Source of the DNA: Pogona vitticeps
Lineage: Eukaryota; Chordata; Lepidosauria; Squamata; Agamidae
Length of the DNA: 64,000 nt
Direction: 5' to 3'
Assembly: GCF_051106095.1 (NCBI RefSeq)
Contig: NC_135794.1
Location: 22,012,747 to 22,076,746, forward strand
Each line of letters opens with the position of its first letter. The first letter of the stretch is position 1. The position numbers and the translations under genes are program-made. Under the pieces are notes generated by a model, which was not told the DNA's origin, did no database searches, and was given only the letters and a program-made list of their open reading frames with translations. Shown here in pieces: positions 32,901 to 54,699 of the stretch.

Positions 32901-35900
32901 TTCAAAAGGTTTTATATAATATGTATAATTTAAGAAGAGTTATAAAAGCATCTAGTTCTAGTAGGAAGGACCTTGATCAAGTGTTCTGTGTACTGAGTCT
33001 GCTTTCTAGTCACTTCTAATTATGGATGATGGCCAGTTTGAAGGCCCTCCCCCCCCAACCCTGTCTGCAATCATCCTTCTTAAAATTCATTGCCCTTCAA
33101 TCGTATTCAGACCCGACAGCCTTCCAAAAAAGATGATTCTCCCACCACACTTCAAAGGAGTTTGATCTCTAGGAAAGGACATGTGCAGTACCTTAATGGG
33201 CAGCATCAGCCCCCCCCGACACACACAGTTTAAAACAAAAACACAAAAACAAGTCCGATAACACCATCTGTGTAATTACAAAAAAGCAGTCCAGAAAGCC
33301 AAGCTGTTCTTTCAAAGGATGTGACCCCCTTATCACATCAGCGCAACCCGGTGCCTCTCCGGCTACGGATCCATGTTTACTTTTGCTCTTCAAAGCCTGG
33401 CGTTTCTCGGCTCGGGAGAGATGGGTTGTGTTACCTTTCCAGCTGTCCCCGTTCGGCTCGGGAAAGGTAACATCTTGACATGTTTGCTTCTTGGCCAATC
33501 CTTCCCAGCTCAGCATAATCTCTGGAAAGGTTTGCAAACAAACCTATCAGCCTCGCCTTTTGCTTTCTCCTCCTCCTATGGGTGCGTGTGTGTGTGTGTG
33601 TTTGATTTCATAGCAGAGTGAATGTGAAACTTATGGCGAAGGGAACACCAGAAGGTGGTCTCCAAAGATGTTCCACAACTCAAGTAGCTATAGCTGAACA
33701 GAGCAGTAAACGTCTCCTTCAGCTCCCGGGAGGCTGGTGATCTTACCCAGTGTGCTGCTAAATGACGGGCAGCTGGACCCAATCACTGTTGTGGTGACAT
33801 TCTATCCAACTCAGGCTTTTAGGATGAATTACCAATGTGCTCTCCAAGGTACTGAACCTACTCTGAAGGTAGAGTCCAGCACCTTGCAAACAGTTGCAAA
33901 GTTCAGACTAAAATCCCTGCGCACCTTCACCCTCCTGTGACGCTGGTGTATGCGCTGCAGTGTGCTCTAATAGTTGTAAGATTATGGCTTACTTTATCCT
34001 GGTAAACCGCTAAGAATAGCGTCTCACACTGAGTCAGCGGTATACCAATTTATGAAATAAATAAATCTAAATAAGTAGGAACCCTTTGGTCTACTCAGCA
34101 GAGCCTGGCCTTCCATTCTTGCTTATATCAAACTTTCTTAATTGTGCAGGATTTATCTGCGCCCCAGCATCAATGTGCTTTCTCCTGCATGCGGACTTTT
34201 TTCACCTCCCACAACGCCCGCACCATCCCATTTATGGTTGAAAACCCATAAATCCCACTCACATCCCTGCAGACTCTCCCTTCTCCACTCTCCGGTCATT
34301 CTCTCCCACCCCATCCAGGACACTCATTCGGCTGTCCCCAGCTTCGTAGAATAGTCCACAAAATTTGTATAACCAGCTTCTACAAAAACCTAAACATCAG
34401 TCGGACCGGGGGGAGAGGTTGGGAGAAACAACTGTGAGATACAACCAATCCACATATTTACTTGAGAATCAAACCTCTCCCCCCTTCCTTCACACTTCTG
34501 CTTTCCTGGCTCTTGCCGTTTCCAAGAATTTTCAGCAAAAAGGCACAGTTATTTAAGATGGAAATCAAAAATACCCAAGCAAAATACTGCATTTCTGGGT
34601 TTCCGCTCCATTTTGGAGATCTCTCGAAGCGCTCTTTGAGACAAACAAAGAAAGAGGGTGGTCGGGCGAGGATTGAGAGAGCTGGTTTTGAGATGTAATA
34701 CACCGTTATTTATGCTGGGAAGGCGATAGCGCTCGTGCAATATGCTGTGAGTCTGTAATTTTGGAGATCTTTCCCAACAAACAAATGTGCTTTTGGAAGC
34801 ATTATTCATGCACGCTTCTACACATACAACACACAGACAGACATTGAAATGGCAATAACCTTGACACAGGAACATACGTTTTCATAACACTGATGGTGCT
34901 GTATTATTTCCAGTGATATGGAAGAATGTGCTCTCTTTTTTTAAAACAAACAAACAAAAAAGCTGGTCTCCTGAAGCCCTTAGCACTTGGGTTTGTTGAC
35001 CTCTTCGATTCACTTCCCTAAGCTAGGAAACGGTGCCTGTGGCTTCCACTTGTCTTCGGCCGGTTTGCCTCTCCGCATTCCGAGCCAAACACAATTTTGC
35101 GGGGCAAAAAAGGATCAAGGACCCTTCACTTGTTGTTTCGATCCTTGGGAGGCCCTCTCCATTCCGACCAAGACACCTTGCTTTTAATTGGCACTCTATC
35201 CATCTCGGGGGCTTTTTTTATTATTATTTTACTGAGCCGGCTAAAAGCATCCAAGAGGCGACGTTGTGGTGGAGAGGCTCGGTGATGGAGAAAGGGAGGC
35301 TGGCAGAAGCTGTCCAGAAGATGGCATTTCTTTCTTTCCCTTCTTGGAATCAGTGAAGTGGGAGGGAGGGCAAGGACACACACATCGGGGCATAGGTTTA
35401 ATCCTCTGGTCTGTAAGACGACTACCGAAGGAACCTTTCCTCGTTCTTTGCCTGGCTCAGACTTCGTGAACACTAGGGGAACTCAGAGCTGGCCAAACGG
35501 GAAACTGGGCCCCATTTCCTCCTGCAAATTGTTGAGTCTCTACTTAAGGACTTGCCGAAGCCAGTCCACAGGAAACATGGAAGCACAACGTGACTTGGGC
35601 AGGAAGCTTCTGAGCTGAGCCGCAGCCCTCGGTGTGCTTCCCTCCCACCCTGCTCCAAATGCAGGCACCATTTGTCACCCCGAGGGCACAGAGAATAAAA
35701 CAGATCAACCCTTCGGATTATTTAGGGCTCTTGAGGAAAGACAGGCAGCCATTTGTCACTTGTCTCCAGAAAAGGCATTACGCGGGGTTGTTCTGATCTC
35801 TGATCTAAAATGATCCTTCGACTTTCCATCTTCCTAAAACTCACTCTTCCTAAAAACTCTTGTAATTGTTTTTCCCTGCTACATGCTTAAAAAACAAATG

Positions 35901-36180
35901 CATTCTGAAAAATTGCTGAATTCTCAATGATAGGTAACTTGTTGTTATTATTAATCATACACTGGCATAAGAAAGGGGAAAAGCCACTTTGACATTTTAA
36001 TGTCTCACTTCCATTTTACAGGAGAACCCGAAGAGACTTAAGAACATAAGCAAGTGGGCCCAAGACATGTAACCTTTGCTGATTTGAATTGTCCTTTCCC
36101 AGTTAATCAGCCGAAGCTTGGGTTGATTCAATTGCTGGGTGATAAGGCATGTACAGCTGCCCAGAGTTTGGTGAATTACA
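32900..36180. other. Intergenic, no gene
   Basis: Mostly non-repetitive; a short GT run is near 33585. 34440-34900 has a dense, low-repeat composition that could be conserved noncoding DNA. No coding gene recognised. Confidence 0.4.
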
Positions 36181-36183
36181 GAC

Positions 36184-36866
36184 CTATCCAAAACTAAAAT
36201 CATGGCCACTGGTCCCATCATCTCCTTGGAAATAGAAGGGGAAGATATGGAGGCAGTGACAGATTTTACTTTCTTGGGCTCCATGATCACTGTAGATGGT
36301 GACAGCAGCCACAAAATTGAAAGACACCTACTTCTTGGGAGGAAAGCGATGACAAACCTAGACAGCATCTTAAAAAGCAGAGACAACACCTTGCCAACAA
36401 AGGTCCGCATAGTCAAAGCTATGGTTTTTCCAGGAGCGATGTATGGAAGTGAGAGCTGGACCATAAAGAAGGCTGATCACTGAAGAATGGATGCTTTTGA
36501 ATTATGGTGCTAGAGGAGGCTTTTGAGAGTCCCCTGGACTGCAAGGAGAACTAACCTATCTGTTCTGAAGGAAATCAATCCTGAGTTCTCCCTGGAAGGA
36601 CAGATTCTAAGGCTGAGAATCCAAGACTCTGGCCATCTCATGAGAAGAGAAGACTCCCTGGAAAAGATCCTGATTTTAGGAAAGTGTGAAGGCAAGAGGA
36701 GAAGCGGATGACAGAGGACGAGATGGATGGACAGTGTGACCGAAGCGACCAACATGAATTTGACCAAACTCTGGGAGGCAGTAGAAGACTGTAGGGCCTG
36801 GCGTGCTCTGGTCCATGGGGTCACGAAGAGTCGGACATGACTCAATGACTAAACAACAACATCCAG
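36184..36866 (+). mobile_element. RTE-BovB LINE 3' fragment
   Basis: Encodes, with a few stops, the C-terminal reverse-transcriptase/tail of BovB: VTDFTFLGSMITVDGDSSH, LLGRKAMTNLDSILKSRDN, VRIVKAMVFPGAMYGSESWT, RRLLRVPWTARRTNLSVLKE, DSGHLMRREDSLEK, and GVTKSRT before the 3' tail GACTCAATGACTAAACAACA. It is very close to the bovine BovB reading and 5'-truncated. Confidence 0.9.
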
Positions 36867-36969
36867 CGTAGTCAATGCTACAGGATAATGGGTGTTGCAC
36901 CCATTACTTCCTGGCAGTGGGGTTGGGATATTTTTGTGAATGTTAGGACATTTCTAGCCATCCTCTCTC

Positions 36970-36988
36970 TGTGTGTGTGTGTGTATAG
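36970..36988. repeat. (GT)n microsatellite
   Basis: A short GT run. Confidence 0.7.
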
Positions 36989-37011
36989 ATCTTGTTTTTA
37001 ATAATCTCAGT

Positions 37012-37162
37012 AATCTTAGAACTGCAGAGCTGGAAGGGGACCCTATGGATTGAGTCCACCCTCTGTCAAGAAAGCACAGTGGGGGAATCAAACTCCCAAC
37101 TTCCAGCTCCACAGCCAGAGACCGAAACCAGGGAGTGATTCACTGAGCTTAAGAAACAACAG
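37012..37162 (-). mobile_element. tRNA-head SINE with CR1-like tail, copy 1
   Basis: The minus strand has a tRNA-like head (GTTGGGAGTTTGATTCCCCC region) and the 3' part TCCATAGGGTCCCCTTCCAG then CTCTGCAGTTCTAAGATT. Matches the element at 61385-61535. Confidence 0.6.
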
Positions 37163-38177
37163 TAAAATAAGAATTTAGCTACATATTGTTCTTAAATTTG
37201 GGGGGGAGGTGGGCATTTGTGCGGCCTCTCAAAGCCATTCCGGATCCAAGAAACCAAAATGAATGCTTTGGGATGGGTCAAAAAGAGCATCTTTCTCCCC
37301 CCCCCCCCGAGGTAGCATTTTTAAACTTGGGGCATGGGGCAATAGAACATGACACGTTCTCCCAAAAAGCAGAAAAGAGAGCAAAAGGAAAAAAAACCCT
37401 CCAGAAGGTTAAACAAATAAATAGATGCTGCCCATCCGGGACCTTTTCTGCTCGCCTGCCTGCTCGCTTGTGCTCATTCGTGTTTAAGCAGCATCACGTC
37501 CAGTCCTGGATATTTCTAGGCTCCGTGCTCCTGCCGTGGGATATATGCAGGCGTGGACCTGTTTCCCAAACCCCTGTGTCGCCTGCTCTTGTCTTCAAGA
37601 AACCGCTAATGCTTTTTCAAAAGGAACAACTAAAAGGAGAAGCAGGAACGCTTTCTCTTCAAGCAAGCTTCCCCCCTTAGTGACCGGCTGGCTGAGTGGG
37701 GTGTTTTTAAGTGGATGGCTGTGCTTTTAATACCTCTTTGGTTGCAGCTTTTATTTGCTTTCTTTTAGTGTGGTTTCTGTTTGATCCTCTTCAGTATTTC
37801 TATACTCACTGTTTTTAGCTTTAAATACTACGGATCTTTTAAAGATGCAACTCCCCCCCCCCTTGGGTCCTTTTTAAGGAGGAAAGGCGGGGTAAAATAT
37901 TTTAAATACACAATAAATAAATGAACCACTCCAAAAAAAGGTCCTACATTTGGGTTAGATACAGATGCAGTCTCAAAGCCTTCCTCAGAGCAGTAGAGAA
38001 AAATAGTTGATCTTCTGTTCTAAGAACTAATTAGCAACTTTTAATTGTTCCACTGAAATAAAAACGGTATGAGGCATTACACTATTTTCAAAAAATGTGT
38101 TACAATGTCCCAGTTACAAAAGGCACAGTATTGTTTTTAACTTATTGTCTTCTAACTCTGCATCAGACTCCATTTTC

Positions 38178-38400
38178 TTCTTGTTGTTGTTTTTTGGTCA
38201 TTAAGTCTTTGGTCATTAAGACATCAGCGTCTTTTCCAGGGAGTTTTCTCTTCTCATGAGATGGCCAAAGGATTGGAGCCTCAGTTTCAGGATCTGTCCT
38301 TCCAGTGAGCACTCACGGTTCATTTCCTTCAGAATGGATAGGTTTGATCTCCTTGCAGTCCAGGGGACTCTCAAGAGTCTCCTCCAGCACCTCAGTTCAA
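38178..38400 (-). mobile_element. RTE-BovB LINE fragment with internal deletion
   Basis: On the minus strand: GAGTCTCCTCCAGCACC complement, a VPWTARRSNLSIL-type region, LRLQSFGHLMRRENS-type region, then a jump to the 3' tail GACTTAATGACC with AAC repeats. The middle of the tail is deleted. Confidence 0.75.
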
Positions 38401-38819
38401 TTTAGCTCAAGCTAAAAATGAATAAAATAATAAAAAATGTTTTCAGGCGATCTATTTAGAAACCTACAGATTTTTAAGAGTCACCTTGTTGCTTTCAAGC
38501 AGGTCCTTGATGCAGGAGATGGCATGAAGACACCACCTTGGCTTTCGTTGCTCATCCTTCTCAAATGTGCACTTTAAAGAGACAGAAACCAGATGTAGGT
38601 TTGCTCTGTAGCTTGAGAAAGTCATCGTTCGGGACTCAGCCCTAAGAACGGCCTCCAGAACCTCCACCATACTGGTGGAGAGATGTTACCGTTGACTTTT
38701 CTGAGCTCTTCATATTATCGTGACAACGTTTCCAACCATGATTGAAAGAGATTTATTTATTTTTTTTGGACAGCATCATCAAGCTATGCCGTCGAGAAGA
38801 GGGCTGAACTTAGCACCCT

Positions 38820-39020
38820 GTTCTAGATGGCTGGATAGCTCAGGAGTTTAAGGTATCTGAGCCAGAGGTTGGGAGTTCGATTCTCCACTGGGCTTCCTTG
38901 GAGAAGACCCAGCCTGTGTGGCCTTCGGCAAGCTGTGGTCTACGTTGAAAAACAATTTTAAAAAAAGGTTGCCCTCCATCAGAATTGACTTGGTGGTACC
39001 TGGTTATTCTTCTTCTAAGC
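38820..39020 (+). mobile_element. Sauria-type SINE
   Basis: Head GGCTGGATAGCTCAGGAGTT, B-box GGTTGGGAGTTCGATTC, body GGCAAGCTGTGGTCTA and tail ATCAGAATTGACTTGGTGGT are in the expected order. The polymerase III A and B boxes are both visible. Confidence 0.8.
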
Positions 39021-39216
39021 CTCGTCCACGTTTGAGCCCATACAAGAGAAGGGAAGCTCCCTTTCACATGCAGATGATGAACAAAAAGAACCACTCTTCC
39101 TGAAACCGCTACCTTGCTTCTGTCGCCGTGTGTGTTATCATTTCAGCCTTGAGAGCTAATCTGCCAGGGCTTTCTCTCCTGGTCGTCATGGTTACAATGA
39201 TTATCAAGAACTCCAT

Positions 39217-39265
39217 CCTGGTCGTGGTGGTGGTGGTGGTGGTGGTGATGATGGTGGTAGTGACA
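39217..39265. repeat. (GGT)n trinucleotide repeat
   Basis: GTGGTGGTGGTGG run with later ATG interruptions. Confidence 0.85.
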
Positions 39266-39269
39266 GGTG

Positions 39270-41700
39270 GGGGGAGGGTAAGCCTTCCCTCCCTCACACA
39301 ACAGGTACACCTAATCCCAGCGTTGCTGTGTTGCAAGTCCCCGGCATACATCTGGGAGCTACTAAATGGCCAACCTGAAGCTCTGCACCTGTTGCTTTGG
39401 GAAAAGACGGCCGTGTTTAGTTTCCTTATCTCGTTAGATGTTTCAAATCAGATTGAAGGATGGGAATTTCCAGTGGTATCGGAGCCCCCCCCCTCTTTTT
39501 GCTTTGGATAATTCCCATTCAGGTAGATGCCCTCCCTTCCTTGTTAACGTATCTTCACTTCAAATAGCACTCGGAAAGCCACTGAAAGGTCTAACGGATC
39601 ATCACCATCAGCTCCACTTTTAGGGGTTTGGAGTTAACGGACTGCACTCCCCCTGACTCGGCTTCTTCGCACAAACAAGATCATTGCTGTGTGACCCCAG
39701 AATCGGAACCTAAGTTGCACATGTGGAGGAGTCAACCCCGACGTCACCACGGGATCCCAAATCTTTCAGGATGTTTGGGGACCTGTTCAAGCAGAGCAAT
39801 GGCTGTCTAGCATCATTAGCTTATAGTTATTAAAGAAGAGCAGTCATCTGCTCTGGAGTAAAAATAAGTAGCTTATATGTAATTGTTTCAGGAAATCTAT
39901 TTGCCGATAGTGCAGGAGAACCCATTTCACAGCTGGATTACAACCCTCTCCTGCAACTGGCATGCAGAGTAACCATTTGGAAGAGGTCACAACCTCCCTC
40001 TAATGAAGACGAACAAGGAAAATTAACTTGCCTGGGGAACAAAGAAGCAAGACAATGATTTCATTTAGAAAGGACATACAGGGGGACGATGGAACATCAA
40101 CACCCTTCCAAGGGCTAAGCGTGTTGATCCTTGTTTGTTAGTTCCAATTAAATCAGGATGTTTAAACTTAAGATTGCTGCAAGGGGAGCCACTCCATGCT
40201 TGGCTTCGGCAGGGTTTCTTGATTTCGATGACTTATCCCGGAAGGCCTGCCCTTTTCATTGCCCACAATGACGTGGTGTTAACATCACTCTTGAGACACC
40301 GGCAGTGGGTGGGGATGCAGACGGCCAGCAGCTTGACAGATCCAGCCGCTACCACTGGCTACGTTGAGGAGGTAGCATGGGGTGGGGACAAACGAGCATC
40401 AGCACCACCCGATCCAAAACTATGGGGTTTGGGCCTGGACAGCCTCCCACAGATGTCAACCCTGTTCCCACATGCAGCTTCCCGTCATAAAAGCCTTGTT
40501 TGCCCATGAACCTCCATCGCTTAGGTGATCACATTTATCCTGGTGACTTGCATGTGTGAATGTGCTCTTCCAGGTAAAGCACCAGAGCCCAATGTCCCCT
40601 CATTCTTTTCAGTTCCCACATTTCACCGATAGTCATGGAACCCAGAAAAATCCAATGATGCCCATGCTGGTGTGGGCAAGTCTAACTTTGCTCTGTATCA
40701 GGCATTTGTTTGGCACTTGAGAGCTAGCATGGGATGGGTGGCTAAGAGAGGTGGGGAAACCTAAGAGTTTTCTGATGTGCCCTCCGTCAGTGATCCGTGG
40801 TCAATCATGCTCACCCTCACTTGTTCTGAGCATAAAATTGAGAATGATGTTGCATGTTATACATAACTCAGCACTGAAACAGGGAATTCCTTGAGCACGG
40901 AAAGTGTCTAATTGTCCCAAGAGAAGCCTCTGGTGCCTCCTGTAGTTTGCTAATTTGCTTGCTGGTTTCTGATTGGCTGTTGGGAGGTAAACATGGGTCT
41001 TGTTTGCAGAAATGATTGCTCCATTACAAAAAATCTGGCAGAATCCCATCCCTGGATTGTTCAGCTTCTAGCAAACACATTCTATAGAATGAATAGATGA
41101 TTCCTCAGGGAGCGAGCCCTGGATACCACCGCCCTGCACTCCTCAGAGTGGGGGTGTAAATAGTGAGGGGAAGAAAGGAGACAAGATCCTCCATCAACTT
41201 TGCCATAGATGAAGCAACTTTTGGCCTTTCTCCTTGAACTCTATAGTGTTTCAGTCAAGACCTTCTAACATCTTTATAAAGAAAAACAAGCGCCACGAGT
41301 GTCTTTTCTTCCTCACTCCCCTCTCGTCCTCTTTCCTTTTGTGTCGTGCCCTTTAGATTTTTCGCAAGCCGCTCTTTGGAAGCTGGGCTTCGGCACTTTT
41401 GTCCGTCTTCGTGAGCCTCTCAAGGAGCATTTCGTGGTTGAAGAGCAGAGTAAAAAAAAAAACTCCATATAAACAAGCAAAGAAATAGAAGTTGCTTGTT
41501 TTACAGCGTGATCTTAGCAAAGGCTGCTGCCCTAAATATAAGAAGGGTTCTGAATCCGTACAAATCAAAATAAGGGCTGTCGTGAAATAAGCAAGGGTCA
41601 AACAAAGCCTGCTGTTTTTAGGAGAGTAAGATCGTCATCGCTCCTGGCGTAGCGGTAGAGATGTAAAATTTCCAATTCTTTTTCCAGAAAAAAATAACCA
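39270..41700. other. Intergenic, no gene
   Basis: No recognised gene or family repeat. Confidence 0.4.
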
Positions 41701-41720
41701 CTTTTTTTTACAAAATTAAA

Positions 41721-42065
41721 ATGAACATTTTTCATCTCTATCTAACAGTGATCCAGGAGGCGTTTCCCTCCTTGAAAGAATATGCAGCTAGCACAGAGTT
41801 TGACAATCTCTATGGGACAGGCAGGTCTCTCAATTCCAGTAATTCTCCAGATATCCTCAGCAACTGGATACAAGCCACCCCAAACTCATCTGCAGAAAAT
41901 GACCCAGAAAGACCTGCAAGAAGGACCTCTGAGGTCCCTGTGGTGTATGCTTCACCGGTAGGATTGGAAAGGGATGAAGGAATTAGCTCTCAGCCCCAGA
42001 GAGCAGAGATTCCAGAAGGTGGAGAAGTCAACCTCTTGACGAGTGGTCTAACGGGTTGCATCTGA
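41721..42065 (+). other. Unidentified 114-codon open frame behind a splice-acceptor-like site
   Basis: TTCATCTCTATCTAACAG (ending 41748) is a good acceptor. The open frame then reads IQEAFPSLKEYAASTEFDNL, through PERPARRTSEVPVVYASPVG and stops after LTSGLTGCI at 42063-42065. Composition is protein-like (polar, Ser/Pro/Glu-rich) rather than repeat-like. I recognise no family. It could be the last exon of an unknown gene, a retrotransposon piece, or chance. Confidence 0.25.
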
Positions 42066-43640
42066 GCCTCAGTGGCATCTGGCACAGCCACCTAAATTTT
42101 CTCAGCAAAGAATCCTTCCCTCCTATAGAAAAACATTGCTTTCCAGGGAGGTGTTTCAGCAGACCCTCCCTTTATCACGGTCTGTTACTTTGTCTTATTT
42201 ATGATTATTATATTTTGATGTTTGCATTTTAGCCCTTTGCCGCCACTGTGGGACCTTCCGAATGCTGTCCCCTTTCTATTGCACTGGGGATAATAATTTT
42301 TGTTACGTTTATTTTCATTGTTGGAAACTATGCAACGGCTTGCCCCTGGACAAGCGCAGTACAGAAATATAAGAAAGACATAAAATAAATAAGCCTGTTG
42401 AAACCGTCACCTAGCATCCAGCGCTGACTTCTGGAACCCAGCCAGAACTTTGCTCCTGGAATGACAGCTGTTCTTGGGTCATTCTACGGAGTTTGATCAT
42501 AGCTTGTCTTTGAGATCATCCCAGTTTCGTAGCCTGACCAGCTCAAACCTGGGTGGCCTAAATTCAGGCTGATATAGGAATAAAGAAATTGACCCTTGAA
42601 GCTTTAGGTGTACAGGATTCTGGGAGTCATGCTCCAAAACAATCAATATTTGCCTGTTAAAGCTTCCTGTTTATACACACACACATACATATATACAGAA
42701 ATGGAGAAACTGCAAAGGGGTCAAATCAGCACTAAAAAAATAGAACTGTAGTTTATTTCATTCTGAATTCAAGTGAGGAAGAGATTTACAAGCATCTCTG
42801 GTGAAATAAAAAAAAATTGAGGTTCCAGTCTCTGCCCTCTTAGCAAAATTTGTCCACGTTCCTAAGAAGCACACAAGATTTAAGGATGAAGCAAAAGATG
42901 CTATGGGTCAAAGCATCTTTTGTCGGTGTCAGCCTACTGTACTCATCCCCTGCCCTCTGCCCCACAAATACGTTCTATTGAGCACATATTTCACATCAAC
43001 AGGTCATGCAGAAACCGAGCAATGCCGCAGAAACTTTTCTCTTCCGTCTTTTTCAAAGGCTAAGAGCGCTGCAGGTGGGCAGCTGAGGCTGTGCATGCCA
43101 AGAGCAGCCACAATCAAGCATTTTAATCCAGATCCCTCCCTCCACTCTTCCTCAGTTCTGACCCAACCTCTGTGCAACCGATCTGAGACCTCATGACTGC
43201 CTCGTCTATCGATGCTGGCACTTGACATGGGTGGGTTGCCTAACAAACGAACCAGGAGTGCTTTACAAACAGACCTGGTGGTGGCCTCCTTTGGTCTTCT
43301 TGGAACCTTGCAGCCTATGATATAGGACCTTCCTTGCACGCCACCTGGGAAGTTGAGTATTGGCTTTGGAGGAAATTTTGAGTCAGGAAACAACATGTAA
43401 GCGTTAAACACCATGTTCCTCGCATCACGGCCCTGAGAGGAACGGGAGCCAACTCAAGGCTGCTCTGAAGGGCAAACACCCATCTCCCACATAACATATG
43501 TCCAGCTTCTCACCAGTGGAGTCTAAGCATCAATGTAACTTGCGGTACTGCCAGGAACTCTTCAGACACTGGTGTCTGATGAAGAGGATTCTAACACACA
43601 AAAGCTCGAAATGCTGCACATGATCAGGTTGTTTCCTGCT
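42066..43640. other. Intergenic, repeat debris
   Basis: A LINE-type tail near 42340-42390 and a short GATGAAGAGGATTCTAACAC unit near 43570-43605 that recurs as a reptile repeat end. No gene. Confidence 0.35.
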
Positions 43641-43654
43641 TATGGAGACCTAGT

Positions 43655-43905
43655 CAAATAGTGGCCTCCAAAAAGTCCTCTCGTTAGAAGTCCCACTCCA
43701 ATCGTGCAAACTCAAAGCCACGGCTTTCAGTCCATCTCATCTTTGGTCTTCCTCCTTCCCTGCTGCCTTCCACCCTTCCATGCATTAGTTTTTTTCCCAG
43801 AAACTATTTTATTCTTGTGATATGCCCAAAGAACAACAGCCTTGACTTGATTGTTTTTCCTTCTAGAAAGAAGCCAGCCCTGGTGTCATCTAGAGCTCAC
43901 CTGTT
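43655..43905 (-). mobile_element. RTE/BovB-like LINE fragment
   Basis: Plus-strand TTTGGTCTTCCTCCTTCCCT, GCTGCCTTCCACC and TTTTTTTCCCAGAAAC are the complement of the RSRRRGRPKMRW and FSEK region of the same RTE-like family. Diverged and frameshifted. Confidence 0.55.
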
Positions 43906-43930
43906 TTATCCTTCTGGTGGTGCTACAAGT

Positions 43931-43945
43931 CCCCCCCCCCCCCCC
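43931..43945. repeat. Poly-C tract
   Basis: A run of 15 C residues; nearby TTTATT (43959-43964) gives a minus-strand AATAAA. Confidence 0.8.
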
Positions 43946-45277
43946 AATTTGTTTTCTTTTTATTACTTGAATTTGGAAAAGTGTTAAGGGCTGGGAATCT
44001 GTCCATCGGATCCAGATACTGTTGAGTGATTTTGGCAGTCACGCGGAAACCTATGCACGGCCGTGGCTGGAGAGGAAGAAAAAGCCAAGAAAACATAGTG
44101 ATCAAAAGCAGGAAAAAGTTAAGATGCCACGCCGGCTACCATTCACGCTGCAAGTCCTGTATTCAGTGCCAAAAATGATATAGCTTTGCTCTCGAGTTGC
44201 TGGGTGACACAACTAAAGGGGGCACCACCCTGTTTATGAACTGCTTGTTGGGTTCCAATAAATGTCGAACAATAAACCATTCTGGGGAAGAGAGGCAAGA
44301 TTAGAGGTCCTTGGTTTTTTTCCCCCAGAATAGTCTTTATAGTCTCAGATCAGAGACAGCAATGTCTTAGGACAAAGCGGGTCCACTTCCTACCACATCT
44401 CCTCTGTCCTGGCCTTAAATCTAATGCCGTATCCCTACAAGAACCTAAAGGGAAGTATTATCAACGGATTATAAACAGAATGGAAAGTATGGACCCAGCT
44501 ACCTACTGGCAAGGGTTTAACAAGAAGCCTTCCAACTTGCTCTGTACCTGCATACACACAGACACTTGCGTATCGTGTGACCCTCCCATTTCTTGAGTCA
44601 GACCTGCTCACGAAAAGCAACAAGCAATACAGGGGGTATGGATGCGACAACCATCTCTCAAAAAGAATCTCCCATTTTGTTCAGGTGTTAACCCAGCCTC
44701 TGCAAGCCATTATGGACAAAGCGAGGAGGTGAACAGGCCGGCTTCTAACCATTCTCAGGAGCAAGAGTGGCAGCGAGGATGACAGAGCAGGGAGCAACCA
44801 AAGAGACACCTTTCTTCTCACCTCTCTCTGCAACCCATCCAGCACTCAGGACGTGGGCAGATCAGGGAGCCAGTATGGCTTAGGAGGTTAGAGATGGTAG
44901 ACAGCAATTGTGCGAAATGCTTCTTGACCTGAGGAAGTGGTAGGAGGACTCAGGAGATGAGAAATGGGAAGCCTACGCTCCTTGGTGAAATGGGAATGGT
45001 CTTTTTTTTTTGTTCTGCTACGTTCACCTGCCTCTGGAACCAAGTAATAAAAAGTGTCAATAAATTGCAGATGTTATCAAAGCAGAAGGACTTTGCAATA
45101 CAATTGTTACAGAAGGCCCAAGTCCAGAAGAGGACTCTGCTGCCTTACAGAAGCCAAATGCCTTCTGCTGAGATGCAAAGCACTCTTAGCACCTTTGGTT
45201 TCCTGGAACACGAATCTAGCTTTGGTGTGTCTAGAGACAAAACGCCATGTCCGCAGCTGCGCCAGGCAAAGGGTGCA

Positions 45278-54479
<9,202 letters not shown>

Positions 54480-54699
54480 TCATGCTGTCAGAGAAAGGAA
54501 GATGCTGTCATAAGTCTTCTTACCTCATATTTTTCCAGCCTCCAAAACAAACGGGTCATTGGCCAATGGTTACATTGCATGCATTTAATGCTCGAAACAC
54601 GAGAATGCCCACACTGCAGCATCACCCTTATAAGATGTAATTCGGCTGGCCAGGATTTCTGGGCGTTGAAGTCCAAGAACACCTGGAGGCCCCAAAGTT

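Noticed and set aside
40135-40509. 124-codon plus-strand open frame
   Set aside because: No splice context, domain or conserved pattern is visible.
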